This document shows positions 37,308 to 45,579 of a stretch of DNA of 64,000 nucleotides, piece after piece. Under the pieces are notes generated by a model. The model saw only the letters and a list, made by a program, of their open reading frames with translations, was not told where the DNA came from and searched no databases. The stretch's first letter is position 1. Every line of letters starts with the position of its first letter. This DNA comes from Conexibacter sp. S30A1 (GTDB lineage Bacteria > Actinomycetota > Thermoleophilia > Solirubrobacterales > Solirubrobacteraceae), in NCBI RefSeq assembly GCF_023330665.1, contig NZ_CP097127.1, positions 2,728,001 to 2,792,000 of the forward strand. Direction: 5' to 3'. The position numbers were made by a program, and so were the translations under genes.

Positions 37308-37654
37308 CCCTCTGTGGCCTCGATCATCGCGATCAGCTCGCTCTTGCGGTAGCCGCTGCGCCGCGCGGCCCTGACGAGCTCGTGCACCTGGACGAGCAGG
37401 TCGCTCTGCTCGCTGGTGCCGGTGACGGTGATCCCACGGCCACGACGGAACTCGAGCAGGCCCTCGTCGCGCAACAGGTGCAGCGCCCGCAGGACCGTGT
37501 TGCGGTTCACGCCCAGCACGGCCGCCAGGTCGCGTGCCAGCGGCAGCCGGTCGCCCGGGCCGGCCTCGCCGTCGGCGATCGCGCGGCGGATCTGGGCGGC
37601 GACCTGCTCGTGCAACGCCAGCGGGTCGCCCTTGTCAACAGCCTCAAGCGGCAT
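37304..37654 (-). CDS. GntR-family transcriptional regulator (YtrA type, no effector domain)
   Basis: About 116 residues. LHEQVAAQIRRAIADGEAGP and LPLARDLAAVLGVNRNTVLR form the GntR winged helix; LHLLRDEGLLEFRRGRGITV is the wing. The C-terminal 35 residues are one helical dimerisation segment, as in short YtrA-type regulators. Translationally coupled to the amidase gene, which it may regulate. Start at ATG 37654 (37666 possible). Confidence 0.88.
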   Translation of the reverse strand: MPLEAVDKGDPLALHEQVAAQIRRAIADGEAGPGDRLPLARDLAAVLGVNRNTVLRALHLLRDEGLLEFRRGRGITVTGTSEQSDLLVQVHELVRAARRSGYRKSELIAMIEATEG

Positions 37655-37736
37655 GGTGTCACACACAGTAGTACCAATTCATCTGAGCAGAGAGGCGTGG
37701 CTCGCGGCGTCTACGCAGACATCTACGATCGCGTTT

Positions 37737-37985
37737 ATGAGAGCCGCTACGACGATCAGGGTCAGCGAGCACGCGAGGGACCGCCTCAATGAGCTCGCGC
37801 GGGCGGCATCGACCACGACGATCGACTACGTCGATCAGCTCGTTGCTCGTCTTGAAGAAGACGAGCTCCTGGGTCGGATCGTCGCCTCGCTCAATGATCC
37901 TGCGATGGTCGAAGAGTCCGCGGAGCTCGATGGCACGCTGATGGATGGCCTTGACGCCGGCGAAGACTTTGCGATGTGGCGGTGA
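37737..37985 (+). CDS. MazE-like antitoxin
   Basis: 82 residues. TTIRVSEHARDRLNELARAA is a ribbon-helix-helix DNA-binding block; the acidic tail (DELLGRIVASLNDPAMVEES) is of the kind that neutralises MazF. The stop overlaps the GTG start of the toxin gene. ATG 37737 precedes the RHH motif by three residues. Confidence 0.82.
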   Translation: MRAATTIRVSEHARDRLNELARAASTTTIDYVDQLVARLEEDELLGRIVASLNDPAMVEESAELDGTLMDGLDAGEDFAMWR

Positions 37986-38323
37986 CCGCGCCACGGCAGG
38001 GCGAGGTGTGGTGGTGCGCGCTCGACCCGGTCGTAGGCACCGAGATCGCAAAGGCTCGCCCGGTGCTGATCGTCAGCATCGATCGCATGAACCTACAGCC
38101 GGCACGCCGCTCGATCGTGGTGCCGCTCACGAGTACCGAGCGGCCAGCGGGCGTCCCGATCGAGCTCGAGGTGGGGGGCATCGTCAGGGTGAGCTACGCC
38201 GAGGCCTACCAGGTGCGGACCGTCAGCCATGACCGGCTGATCGCCAGGCTCGGCACGGCCAGCCTCGAAGCCCGGCAGGCCGTCGCCAAGCAGATCGCGC
38301 TACTCGCCCGGACGCCGGCTTAG
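37976..38323 (+). CDS. MazF/PemK-type endoribonuclease toxin
   Basis: 115 residues. RQGEVWWCALDPVVGTEIAK and ARPVLIVSIDRMN are the MazF beta-barrel start; RSIVVPLTSTERP and YAEAYQVRTVSHDRLIARLG follow the family pattern, with the catalytic Arg/Thr region (VPLTST) present. An mRNA-cleaving toxin blocked by the upstream antitoxin. GTG 37976 or 37982. Intact module. Confidence 0.88.
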   Translation: MAVTAPRQGEVWWCALDPVVGTEIAKARPVLIVSIDRMNLQPARRSIVVPLTSTERPAGVPIELEVGGIVRVSYAEAYQVRTVSHDRLIARLGTASLEARQAVAKQIALLARTPA

Positions 38324-38334
38324 ACTGCCTCGTC

Positions 38335-38790
38335 GTGCTCCACCTGGCCCCAATGTCTGAGGCCGACGCGCGGGCGATCACCAGCTGGCGCTACGCGCCT
38401 CCATACGACTTCTACGACGGGTCCGAGGCGGACGTCGTCGTGATGCTCGACCCGGTCAACCGCTACCGGTCGATTCGTTTCGAGGGTGAGCTTGTCGGAT
38501 ACGTCTGCGTGGGGCCCGACGCGCGGGTCGCCGGCCAGCTGGCCGCGTCCGAGATCGACGACATCGGCTACGGCTTCCGGCCAGACCTGACCGGCCGGGG
38601 GATCGCGAGCGGCTGGCTGCCGGAGGTGCTCGAGACGCTCGATGATCTGCTGCGCGCACCGAGACAGCGCGTTGTGGTCGCCGCCTGGAACGAGCGCTCG
38701 CTGGCGGTCGCGCGCAGGCTCGGGTTCCGGGACGCCGCCAGCTTCGAGAACGATCACGGGCGCTGGCTGGAGCTGGTCCGAGCGCGGTGA
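38335..38790 (+). CDS. GNAT-family N-acetyltransferase
   Basis: 151 residues. DIGYGFRPDLTGRGIASGWL is the acetyl-CoA pyrophosphate-binding motif A (R/QxxGxG/A), and VVVAAWNERSLAVARRLGFR motif B. Acetylates an unknown amine or protein terminus. Starts 11 bp after the toxin stop, so may be co-transcribed with it. Confidence 0.85.
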   Translation: MLHLAPMSEADARAITSWRYAPPYDFYDGSEADVVVMLDPVNRYRSIRFEGELVGYVCVGPDARVAGQLAASEIDDIGYGFRPDLTGRGIASGWLPEVLETLDDLLRAPRQRVVVAAWNERSLAVARRLGFRDAASFENDHGRWLELVRAR

Positions 38791-38815
38791 GCGCCACGGG
38801 CGGGCCGACGCGTGC

Positions 38816-39277
38816 TCAGGGCTTGAAGCACATCAGCGCGATGATCGCGACCATCAGCGCCAGCGAGACGTAGTTGGCCGCAAGCGAGGCGCGGTCGTCG
38901 AGCAGGGCGCGCAGCTCCGCGCTCGCCGGCTTGTCGTCCCGGGCCAGGCGGGCGGCAAGCAGCCGTGCCTGCTTGGGTCGCTGGCCGCCGAAGCCGCCGA
39001 GCGCGAGCGCGGCGAGGTAGAGCACGATCGAGGCGTCGACCCAGCCGGTCCCGTAGCTCCACCTGCCGAGGTGCACGAGCCACAGGCCGAAGCCACCGGC
39101 AAGCAGCGAGCCGACCGCCACGAGCACGACGCCCGCACGCGTGAGCGACAGCAGCAGCGCGATCTCGCCAGGACCACGCCGGCGCCTTGCGGTCTCAAAG
39201 GCCACGCCGGCGAGCACGATCCCGGAGATCAACAGGATCGCCCCGATGATGTGGAAGAAGAACGCGACGTTGTACAT
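38816..39277 (-). CDS. Four-helix integral membrane protein (DUF2269-like)
   Basis: 153 residues. Helices: FFFHIIGAILLISGIVLAGV, AGVVLVAVGSLLAGGFGLWL, ASIVLYLAALALGGFGG and NYVSLALMVAIIALMCFKP. His11 and the layout resemble DUF2269/DUF2214-type possible haem or copper membrane proteins. Function unknown. 26 bp from the ferredoxin stop, on the same strand. Confidence 0.7.
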   Translation of the reverse strand: MYNVAFFFHIIGAILLISGIVLAGVAFETARRRRGPGEIALLLSLTRAGVVLVAVGSLLAGGFGLWLVHLGRWSYGTGWVDASIVLYLAALALGGFGGQRPKQARLLAARLARDDKPASAELRALLDDRASLAANYVSLALMVAIIALMCFKP

Positions 39278-39303
39278 CGCCAGAGACCCTCAGCCTATCC
39301 GGA

Positions 39304-39567
39304 TCAAGCGCGGCGGTAGTACTCCGCGTTTATGGCGATGAAGTGCTGCCACTGTTCGGGCACCTGGTCCTCGGGGAAGATTGCGTCGACCGGGCAGGCC
39401 TCCACGCACGCGTCGCAGTCGATGCACTCCTCGGGGTCGATGTAGAGCATCTCGACGGTGGCGAAGGCCGGCTCCTCCGGGGTCGGGTGGATGCAGTCAA
39501 CCGGGCAGACCGTGACGCAGGAGCTGTCCTTGGTGCCGATGCACGGCTCGGCGATTACGTAGGCCAT
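39304..39567 (-). CDS. fdxA: 7Fe ferredoxin (FdxA-type)
   Basis: 87 residues. One-electron carrier with one 3Fe-4S and one 4Fe-4S cluster. MAYVIAEPCIGTKDSSCVTV plus CPVDCIH is the N-terminal half, with the CxxxxxxxCxxxCP spacing of 7Fe ferredoxins; CIDCDACVEACPVDAI is the standard second motif. ATG 39567. A long inverted repeat lies 13 bp upstream, between it and the divergent SufR-like regulator. Confidence 0.93.
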   Translation of the reverse strand: MAYVIAEPCIGTKDSSCVTVCPVDCIHPTPEEPAFATVEMLYIDPEECIDCDACVEACPVDAIFPEDQVPEQWQHFIAINAEYYRRA

Positions 39568-39580
39568 ATCTACCGTCCGA

Positions 39581-39613
39581 AATAGTTTTACGAAGCATGC
39601 TCGTAAAACTATT
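39581..39613. promoter_or_regulatory. 13-bp inverted repeat between ferredoxin and SufR-like genes
   Basis: AATAGTTTTACGA (39581-39593) and TCGTAAAACTATT (39601-39613) are perfectly complementary around AGCATGC. The A/T-rich arms stand out from GC-rich surroundings. Placed between two divergent genes, it is a likely operator for the regulator encoded at 39655. Confidence 0.75.
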
Positions 39614-39654
39614 GTACATCCGAGGACGCGGACCGGTTGTGGGAGACTGAACGG

Positions 39655-40338
39655 GTGTCCGGAGCCGCCACCGACGATGCCGCCGACGTTCTGGGCCAGC
39701 GCACGCGGGCCCAGTTGTTTGCGCGGCTTGCGGACCTGGGCAGGCCGGCGCAGACCGACGAGCTGGCGGCCGCGCTGGGGCTGCACGCAAGCGGCGTGCG
39801 TCTGCACCTCGAGCGGCTGCGCCGTGCCGGACTGGTCACGCGCGAGCGCGTGCCGCAGGCGACCGGCCGCCCGCGGGACGCGTGGACGGTCGCGGCGGAT
39901 GCGCCGCCGGGCAGCGAGCCGCCGGGGGCCTACGCCAACCTGGCCGGCTGGCTTGCCCAGAGCATCTCGCCGAGTCCAGCACGGCTGCGCGAGCTCGAGC
40001 GCGCGGGCCGCCAGGTCGGCGCGCAGCTCGTGCCCGGATGCGATGGCGGCTCGGAGGCGGCGCTGGGGAGGGCGCTCACCGCGCTCGGCTTCGCGCCCCA
40101 GCACGAGCGCGAGCGCAGCGGGCGCACCGTCTTCAGGCTCGGGAGCTGCCCCTACCGCGAGGCGGTGCGCGCCAACCAGCCGGTGGTGTGTGCGCTGCAC
40201 CGCGGGATCACCCGCGGGTTGCTCGACCGGATCGAGCCGGGCGCGAAGCTGACGCTGTTTGAGCCCCATGACCCCGACCAGGCGGGCTGTGTGATCCAGA
40301 TCGCCGGCCTGGCGAGCGAAACGGCTTTGGCCAGATGA
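39655..40338 (+). CDS. SufR-like Fe-S-sensing transcriptional regulator
   Basis: About 227 residues. Winged helix: RTRAQLFARLADLGRPAQTD and LAAALGLHASGVRLHLERLR (DeoR/ArsR-type). The C-terminal domain has GSCPYREAVRANQPVVC (two Cys with 13 residues between), a nearby His (ALHRG) and a last Cys (AGCVIQIAG), the C-x12/13-C...H/C layout of SufR/COG2345 Fe-S sensors. Divergent from a ferredoxin gene, fitting Fe-S-dependent control. GTG 39655 has GGGAGA at a good distance; 39637 is an alternative. Confidence 0.8.
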   Translation: MSGAATDDAADVLGQRTRAQLFARLADLGRPAQTDELAAALGLHASGVRLHLERLRRAGLVTRERVPQATGRPRDAWTVAADAPPGSEPPGAYANLAGWLAQSISPSPARLRELERAGRQVGAQLVPGCDGGSEAALGRALTALGFAPQHERERSGRTVFRLGSCPYREAVRANQPVVCALHRGITRGLLDRIEPGAKLTLFEPHDPDQAGCVIQIAGLASETALAR

Positions 40339-40916
40339 CGCTGCCCGAGCGCGTCACGATCCCGACCTGCATCGGCTGCGGGTCGCTGCGTCTGTTCGCA
40401 GACTGCGAGCCGGGCTGCAACGAGGAGAAGCTCGAGCTGATCCACGCCGAGGCATACGACGAGCTCGCCGGCCGGCTCGCTGAGCAGCGGGCGCTGCTCG
40501 GGGCGGTCGCGCAGGCCGCCCAGCGGCTGGCGGCGCCGAGCTCAGGCGGGAGCGAGGCCGGCTACCGTGCGGCGCAGGAGATCGCCCGGGCCGTGCTGCG
40601 CGCCCACCCATCGGGCGGCGCCCAGGAGACCGAGCCCGAGCCGCCGGACGTGAGGACCGCCTGGTGGTGCCCTGAGTGCGGCGGGATCGAGGACTGGCAG
40701 GAGTGCCTGGGGATCTGTGTGTGGCGGCCGCTCGAGTGGGTCAGCCGCGAGCGCTACGCAGAGCTCGAGGAGCAGCTCGTCGGCCAGCGGGAGCGGGTCG
40801 CGCGGGCCCGCGAGATGCTTGCCACGCTCGCCCACGTGACCCCGCGGCCCGGCCACTGGGACCAGTCGCTTGCCCTGCTCGCGGCGCAGGCGGGCGCCCT
40901 ACTGGCCCCGCCGTGA
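40335..40916 (+). CDS. Putative zinc-ribbon protein, unknown function
   Basis: 193 residues. Two cysteine knuckles: CIGCGSLRLFADCEPGC near the N-terminus and CPECGGIEDWQECLGIC near residue 115. Between and after them are coiled-coil-like helices (EAYDELAGRLAEQRALLGAV; RYAELEEQLVGQRERVARAR). The two Cys-helix units look like an internal duplication. ATG overlaps the regulator stop, so it is co-translated with the SufR-like protein and may assist it. Confidence 0.65.
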   Translation: MTLPERVTIPTCIGCGSLRLFADCEPGCNEEKLELIHAEAYDELAGRLAEQRALLGAVAQAAQRLAAPSSGGSEAGYRAAQEIARAVLRAHPSGGAQETEPEPPDVRTAWWCPECGGIEDWQECLGICVWRPLEWVSRERYAELEEQLVGQRERVARAREMLATLAHVTPRPGHWDQSLALLAAQAGALLAPP

Positions 40917-41393
40917 GTCGGCGATCCCAGCGATCGTCCAGGTCGTGGTTGCTCGCGCCACGATCCGCCAGCGCCCATGCCCGCGCAGGACGCTTGCGGG
41001 GTAGGCGTTGCCCCATGAGCCGGTGCCGTCACACGGCTTGACCGCGAAGACCACTGAGCTTCCGTGCAGCACCTTGAGCCAGCCGCCGCCGACGGCGCAG
41101 GTGAGATCGATGTGGATGAAACGGCCCCTGGCTTTGAGCAGGCGGATGTAGCCGTCTCCCCGGCCGCTTGTGCGCGCGATCAGCAGCGGCCCAGGACCAC
41201 TCAAGAAGTACGTCGGCTGCTTTGTGTTGCTCAGGCCGGCGAACGTGCGGATGTAGAAGCGTCCGCGCCCGGCCCGCTCAAGCGATATCACCGGATACGC
41301 CGCATGCGTGCGCTTGGCGCGGGCGGCCGCGTGCGCCCCGGCCTCCACGCTGCCCACGCCGAGCAGCAGCCAGGAGGCGAGCACAGCCACCAA
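40899..41393 (-). CDS. Secreted protein of unknown function
   Basis: 164 residues. Signal peptide (VAVLASWLLLGVGSVEAGAHA). The mature part is beta-rich with two Cys likely in a disulfide (DLTCAVGGG; AVKPCDGTG). No family recognised. A run of 17 G lies 38 bp upstream of the start, between possible promoter elements. The 3' end overlaps the convergent zinc-ribbon gene by 18 bp. Confidence 0.6.
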   Translation of the reverse strand: MVAVLASWLLLGVGSVEAGAHAAARAKRTHAAYPVISLERAGRGRFYIRTFAGLSNTKQPTYFLSGPGPLLIARTSGRGDGYIRLLKARGRFIHIDLTCAVGGGWLKVLHGSSVVFAVKPCDGTGSWGNAYPASVLRGHGRWRIVARATTTWTIAGIADSRRGQ

Positions 41394-41430
41394 GGCGGGT
41401 CTGAGCTTATGAATGACAAGCAGGATATTT

Positions 41431-41447
41431 GGGGGGGGGGGGGGGGG
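41431..41447. repeat. Poly-G tract, 17 bases
   Basis: Seventeen consecutive G on the plus strand (C on the coding strand of the secreted protein gene). On the minus strand a TTGACT (41453-41458) lies upstream of the tract and AAATAT/TATCCT (41422-41430) downstream, so the tract sits where a promoter spacer would be. The tract length is likely unstable in replication and in sequencing. Confidence 0.85.
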
Positions 41448-41462
41448 CGCAAAGTCAAGCGC

Positions 41463-42854
41463 TCAGCCGATGGCGGCGCGTGCCGCGCGCTCCCAGGTCT
41501 GGGCGCCCAGCTGGATCGCGTCCCACGGCGAGCCGAGCGGCGGGGTGTAGGAGAGGTCGAGGTCTGAGAGCTCTGAGATCGTCAGCCCGTTGTGGATGGC
41601 GGCAGCGGCGACGTCGGCGCGCTTTGCGACCTCGCTGCCGAGTTGGCCAACCAGCTGCAGCCCGAGCAGGCGCCCGTCACGCCGCTCGGCGGTGAAGCGC
41701 ATCTGGATCGGGTGGCTGCCGGGGTAGTAGGCCTTGTGGTCGTCGGCCCGGGAGGCGACCGTGAGCGGCTCAAAGCCGGCGGCCTGCGCTTCGTGATCGC
41801 GCAGGCCGGTGCGGGCGATCACCAGGTCAAAGACCTTGACGACCTGCGTGCCGAGGCTGCCTGCGAACTCGCGCTCGCGCCCGAGGATGTTCTCGGCCGC
41901 GACGCGCCCCTGCTTGTGCGCGGTTGTGCCGAGCGGAAGATAGGTCGTGCCGAGCAGCCGGTGGTGGGTCTCGACGCAGTCGCCGGCGCCGTAGACGTGC
42001 GGGAGGTTCGTGCGCATGCGGCGGTCCACGGCGATCGCGTCCCTGAAGCCGAGCTTGACACCGGCGCTCGCCGCAAGTTCGCTGTTGGGGCGCACGCCCA
42101 CGACGACCAGTACGACATCAGCTGGGTAGCTGCGCGGCTTGCCGTCCGGGCCGGTCGCGCTCACGACAAGCGCTCGCTCACCGCGCTCGGCTGGCGCGAT
42201 CGCCTCGACACGGGTGCCGCAGGCGACGGTCACGCCGTGCTGCTCGAGCTCGGCGTGGACCAGCGCGCCGAGCTCTGGGTCGACCGTCGGCAGCACCTCG
42301 GGCAGCTGCTCGATCTGGGTGACCCGCAGGCCGCGGGTCGTGAGGCCCTCGGCCATCTCGAGGCCGATGTAGCCGGCGCCGACGATCACGGCCCGGGAGA
42401 TGCCGGCGCGCTCGAGCGTGTCTGTCAGCGCGAAGGCGTCGTCCATCGAGTGCACCAGATGCACGCCCTGCTCGGGTCCAAGCGCATCCAGGCCGGCGAT
42501 CGGCGGCGCGATCGGCAGCGCACCGGTGCCGATCATCAGCGCGTCGTAGCCGAGCGCCTCCTCGTTGCCGTTGCGGTCTGCGACAACGAGCCGCCTGGTG
42601 TCTGCGTGGATGCGGGTCGCGCGCGTGTCCAGGCGCAGACGCATGCCGGTCGCCTCGAGGTCGGCGCGGGTGCGGTGTGCCAGGTTACGCCAGTGCGTCA
42701 CCTCGCCTGAGATGTAGTACGGGATCCCGCAGATGGAGAAGTTCGGATAGGCGTCGGCGGCCACGACGGTCACCTCGACGGCGGGATCGAGCTCGCGGGC
42801 CCGCAGAGCGGTGCTGATGCCGGCGTCGCTGCCGCCGATCGCGATCACATGCAT
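41463..42854 (-). CDS. CoA-disulfide reductase/NADH oxidase-family flavoprotein
   Basis: About 463 residues. FAD motif VIAIGGSDAGISTALRAREL, redox-active Cys in FSICGIPYYISGE (single Cys, as in CoA-disulfide reductase and NADH oxidase), NAD motif VIVGAGYIGLEMAEGL, second FAD motif THLPHVYGAGDCVE-like (NLPHVYGAGDCVETHH). Reduces disulfides or oxygen with NAD(P)H. ATG 42854 is chosen because the FAD motif begins there. Upstream is a broken ArsR gene. Confidence 0.85.
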   Translation of the reverse strand: MHVIAIGGSDAGISTALRARELDPAVEVTVVAADAYPNFSICGIPYYISGEVTHWRNLAHRTRADLEATGMRLRLDTRATRIHADTRRLVVADRNGNEEALGYDALMIGTGALPIAPPIAGLDALGPEQGVHLVHSMDDAFALTDTLERAGISRAVIVGAGYIGLEMAEGLTTRGLRVTQIEQLPEVLPTVDPELGALVHAELEQHGVTVACGTRVEAIAPAERGERALVVSATGPDGKPRSYPADVVLVVVGVRPNSELAASAGVKLGFRDAIAVDRRMRTNLPHVYGAGDCVETHHRLLGTTYLPLGTTAHKQGRVAAENILGREREFAGSLGTQVVKVFDLVIARTGLRDHEAQAAGFEPLTVASRADDHKAYYPGSHPIQMRFTAERRDGRLLGLQLVGQLGSEVAKRADVAAAAIHNGLTISELSDLDLSYTPPLGSPWDAIQLGAQTWERAARAAIG

Positions 42855-42902
42855 GGTGGGGAGCGCTCCGTGGTCGTTCGGTTGACAGGTACGCAAGGCT
42901 AT

Positions 42903-43070
42903 CTATCGACGTCTGTAAGTTAAATCGACAGATGTGTATTGATGAGCGTCGGCCAGGTCGCGTTGGCAGATGCTCTGCGGGCTGCGGCGCAGCACGTCGA
43001 GGATCTGCACCCGCAGCGGTTCGCTGAGCGCCCTGGCACCCGGTGCGATCCGCCCCTGGTACCCCCGCGC
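42903..43070 (-). pseudogene. ArsR-type regulator fragment
   Basis: The minus strand reads IAPGARALSEPLRVQILDVL followed by RRSPQSICQRDLADA, the dimer helix and start of the ArsR recognition helix, then HQYTSVDLTYRRR and a stop. The recognition helix and wing are missing and there is no start codon before the upstream betA stop. A truncated relic. Confidence 0.65.
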
Positions 43071-44783
43071 TCAGGCGACGGGCGCGGCGCTGTGGCGGTA
43101 GAACGGCACGTCGTCCAGCGGCTCAAGCGGCGTGTTGCCGCGGATCAGGTCAGCCGCCTTCTCGGCGAGCATCACGACCGGCGCGTAGATGTTGCCGTTG
43201 GTGACGTAGCGCATCGAGGAGGCGTCGACCACGCGCAGACCCTCGGTGCCACGCACCTTGAGCGTGTCGGGGTCCAGGACGTCAAGCTCGCCGGTGCCCA
43301 TGCGGCAGGTGCAGGAGGGGTGAAGCGCCGTCTCGGCGTCGCGCGCGACCCAGTCGAGGATCTCCTCGTCGCTTGAGACACCGGCGCCGGGTGAGAGCTC
43401 GCCGGCGTTGAAGGGGTCAAAGGCGGGCTGGGTGAGGATCTTGCGCGCGGTGTGGACCGCCTCAAGCCACTCGCGGCGGTCCTGCTCGGTGGAGAGGTAG
43501 TTGAAGCGCAGCTGCGGGTGCTTGTACGGGTTCACGGAGACGATCTTCACCGAGCCGCGCGCGTCCGAGTACATCGGGCCGACGTGCACCTGGTAGCCGT
43601 GGCCCTGGGGGGCGCTGCCGTCGTAGCGGATCGCCAGCGGCAGGAAGTGGAACATCAGGTTCGGGTAGGCGACCTGGTCATCGCCGCGGACGAAGCCGCC
43701 GGCCTCGAAGTGGTTTGTCGCGCCCGGTCCGGAGCGGAACAGCAGCCACTGCAGGCCGACCTTTGGGCGGTTTTTGTACTTGAGCGCCGGGGCGACCGAG
43801 ACCGGCTGCTTGGAGGCGTACTGGACGTAGACCTCCAGGTGATCCTGGAGGTTCTCGCCCACACCCGGCACGTCGGCCACCACGCCGATGCCAAGCTGCT
43901 CGAGCTCGCGGGCGTTGCCGACGCCCGATAGCTGCAGCACCTGGGGCGAGTTGATCGCGCCGCCGCTGAGGATCACCTCGCCGGCGCTGACCCGCTGGCG
44001 GTTGCGCCGTTGCGGGTTGGCGGCGCCTGGGATCAGGCCGCCGGCCAGCGGGCCGGCGGCCGTGAACTCAACGCCCGTCGCGCGGTCCTTGTCAAAGACT
44101 ATGCGCTCGACCATCGCCCGGCACTGGACGTCGAGGTTCGGCCGCGACATCGCGGGGTGCAGGTAGGCGCGCGCGGCGCTCAGCCGCCGGCCGCGGTAGA
44201 TCGTGCGGTCAAAGGCGGCAAAGCCCTCCTGGCGGTAGCCGTTTACGTCGGAGGTGAGCTCGTAGCCGGCCTGTTTGACCGCTTCGAAGAAGGCGCGAAA
44301 CAGCGGGTTTGTGGCCGGGCCGCGCTCGAGCTTGAGCGGACCCGAGCCGCCGCGCCACTCATCCGCCCCCGCCAGGCAGGTCTCCATGCGCTTGAAGTAG
44401 GGCAGGCAGTGCGCGTAGTTCCAGCGCTCCATGCCTGGGTCGGCCGCCCAGCGCTCGTAGTCGAGCGGGTTGCCGCGCTGGAAGATCATGCCGTTGATCG
44501 AGCTCGAGCCACCGAGCACCTTGCCGCGCGCGTGGTAGATCCGCCGGCCGTGCATGAACGGCTCCGGCTCAGACTGGTAGCGCCAGTCGTAGAAGCGGTT
44601 GCCGATCGGGAAGGAGAGCGCGGCCGGCATGTGGATGTAGAGGTCCCAGAGATAGTCGGGCCGACCGGCCTCCAGGACCAGCACCGTGGTCGACGGATCC
44701 TCGGTCAGGCGTGCCGCCAGCACGCTGCCGGCGGAGCCGCCGCCGACGATGACGTAGTCATAGGTGGATCGCAACTCGCTCAC
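43071..44783 (-). CDS. betA: Choline dehydrogenase (GMC oxidoreductase)
   Basis: 570 residues. Oxidises choline to betaine aldehyde with [23 protein letters not shown] is the FAD dinucleotide motif; [20 protein letters not shown] is GMC signature 1; [19 protein letters not shown] is signature 2. The C-terminus has [11 protein letters not shown] and [18 protein letters not shown], where BetA proteins keep the catalytic His and Asn. Segment-by-segment likeness to E. coli BetA is high (for example [16 protein letters not shown]). Its start overlaps the GntR stop. Other GMC substrates cannot be excluded. Confidence 0.88.
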   Translation of the reverse strand: MSELRSTYDYVIVGGGSAGSVLAARLTEDPSTTVLVLEAGRPDYLWDLYIHMPAALSFPIGNRFYDWRYQSEPEPFMHGRRIYHARGKVLGGSSSINGMIFQRGNPLDYERWAADPGMERWNYAHCLPYFKRMETCLAGADEWRGGSGPLKLERGPATNPLFRAFFEAVKQAGYELTSDVNGYRQEGFAAFDRTIYRGRRLSAARAYLHPAMSRPNLDVQCRAMVERIVFDKDRATGVEFTAAGPLAGGLIPGAANPQRRNRQRVSAGEVILSGGAINSPQVLQLSGVGNARELEQLGIGVVADVPGVGENLQDHLEVYVQYASKQPVSVAPALKYKNRPKVGLQWLLFRSGPGATNHFEAGGFVRGDDQVAYPNLMFHFLPLAIRYDGSAPQGHGYQVHVGPMYSDARGSVKIVSVNPYKHPQLRFNYLSTEQDRREWLEAVHTARKILTQPAFDPFNAGELSPGAGVSSDEEILDWVARDAETALHPSCTCRMGTGELDVLDPDTLKVRGTEGLRVVDASSMRYVTNGNIYAPVVMLAEKAADLIRGNTPLEPLDDVPFYRHSAAPVA

Positions 44784-45463
44784 AGCACACTCCTGATCTC
44801 GCGTTCGAAGGTGTCAACGTGGCCGGCCGCGATCTGCGCGGCGCGCTCCGGCTCGCGGGCGGCGATCGCCTGAAGCATCGTCTCGTGCTCGTGCACGCGC
44901 TGGAAGAGGTGCGGCAGCCGGTCTATCACCAGGTACCAGATCCGCAGCGAGAGGTTGAAGTAGCGCTGCAGCGTCTCGGCCAGGAACGGGTTGTCGCAGG
45001 CCCTGTAGATGAAACGGTGGATGCGGGTGTCGAGCGCCATCAGCGCCGCCATGTCCTCGCCGCCGCGGCTCGCGCGCAGCTCGGCGATGAGCGAGTCGAG
45101 CTCTGAGCGGGTCGTCGCGGTCAGGCGTTCGGCGGCCAGCGCGGCGGCGCGTGCCTCGAGCACCATGCGCACCTCGGTGATGTGGGCCAGGTCCTTGATG
45201 TTGATCTCGGCCGCGAACGTGCCGCGGCGCGGGAAGACCGTGACCAGGTTCTCGAGCGCGAGTCGCTTGATCGCTTCGCGGATCGGGGTGCGGCCCATGG
45301 CCAGCTCCTGCCCCAGGCGCTCCTCGTCGATCGGCTCACCCGGCCGGATGCGCAGCGTCACCAGGCGGTCGCGCAGCTCCTCGTAGGCCTGGTCGGCGAG
45401 CAGCGCGGGCGGGTTTGGCGCGTGTGTCTCGCGCAGGCCGCCGAGCGCTGATATATCACTCAT
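44780..45463 (-). CDS. GntR-family regulator, FadR/FCD subfamily
   Basis: 227 residues. [20 protein letters not shown] and [20 protein letters not shown] form the GntR winged helix. The FCD effector domain follows ([60 protein letters not shown]), with the His/Asp metal site typical of FCD. Co-transcribed with betA. A palindrome TGATATATCA overlaps its own start, suggesting autoregulation. The annotated ATG 45463 places the palindrome in codons 2-5; a later start is possible. Confidence 0.9.
   Translation of the reverse strand: MSDISALGGLRETHAPNPPALLADQAYEELRDRLVTLRIRPGEPIDEERLGQELAMGRTPIREAIKRLALENLVTVFPRRGTFAAEINIKDLAHITEVRMVLEARAAALAAERLTATTRSELDSLIAELRASRGGEDMAALMALDTRIHRFIYRACDNPFLAETLQRYFNLSLRIWYLVIDRLPHLFQRVHEHETMLQAIAAREPERAAQIAAGHVDTFEREIRSVL
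45448..45458. promoter_or_regulatory. CTNATATATCA site at the GntR-betA operon
   Basis: CTGATATATCA, containing the perfect 10-bp palindrome TGATATATCA (45449-45458). Matches sites at 24877 and 33876. Lies at the very start of the GntR gene. Confidence 0.55.
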
Positions 45464-45579
45464 AGATCTGGAGACTACCTGGCGACGGGGCGCGCGTGAA
45501 GGGTGAGCGTGTCAGGACGTGTCTGGCAACGTGTCTGGCGCGGTCCGCGCGGCGGACCACCGACCACGAGGAGGGACGC

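Noticed and set aside
41431-41447. Poly-G as pure assembly artefact
   Set aside because: Cannot be excluded, but the tract lies between promoter-like boxes and short-read homopolymer errors rarely create 17 bases; kept as a finding with this caveat.
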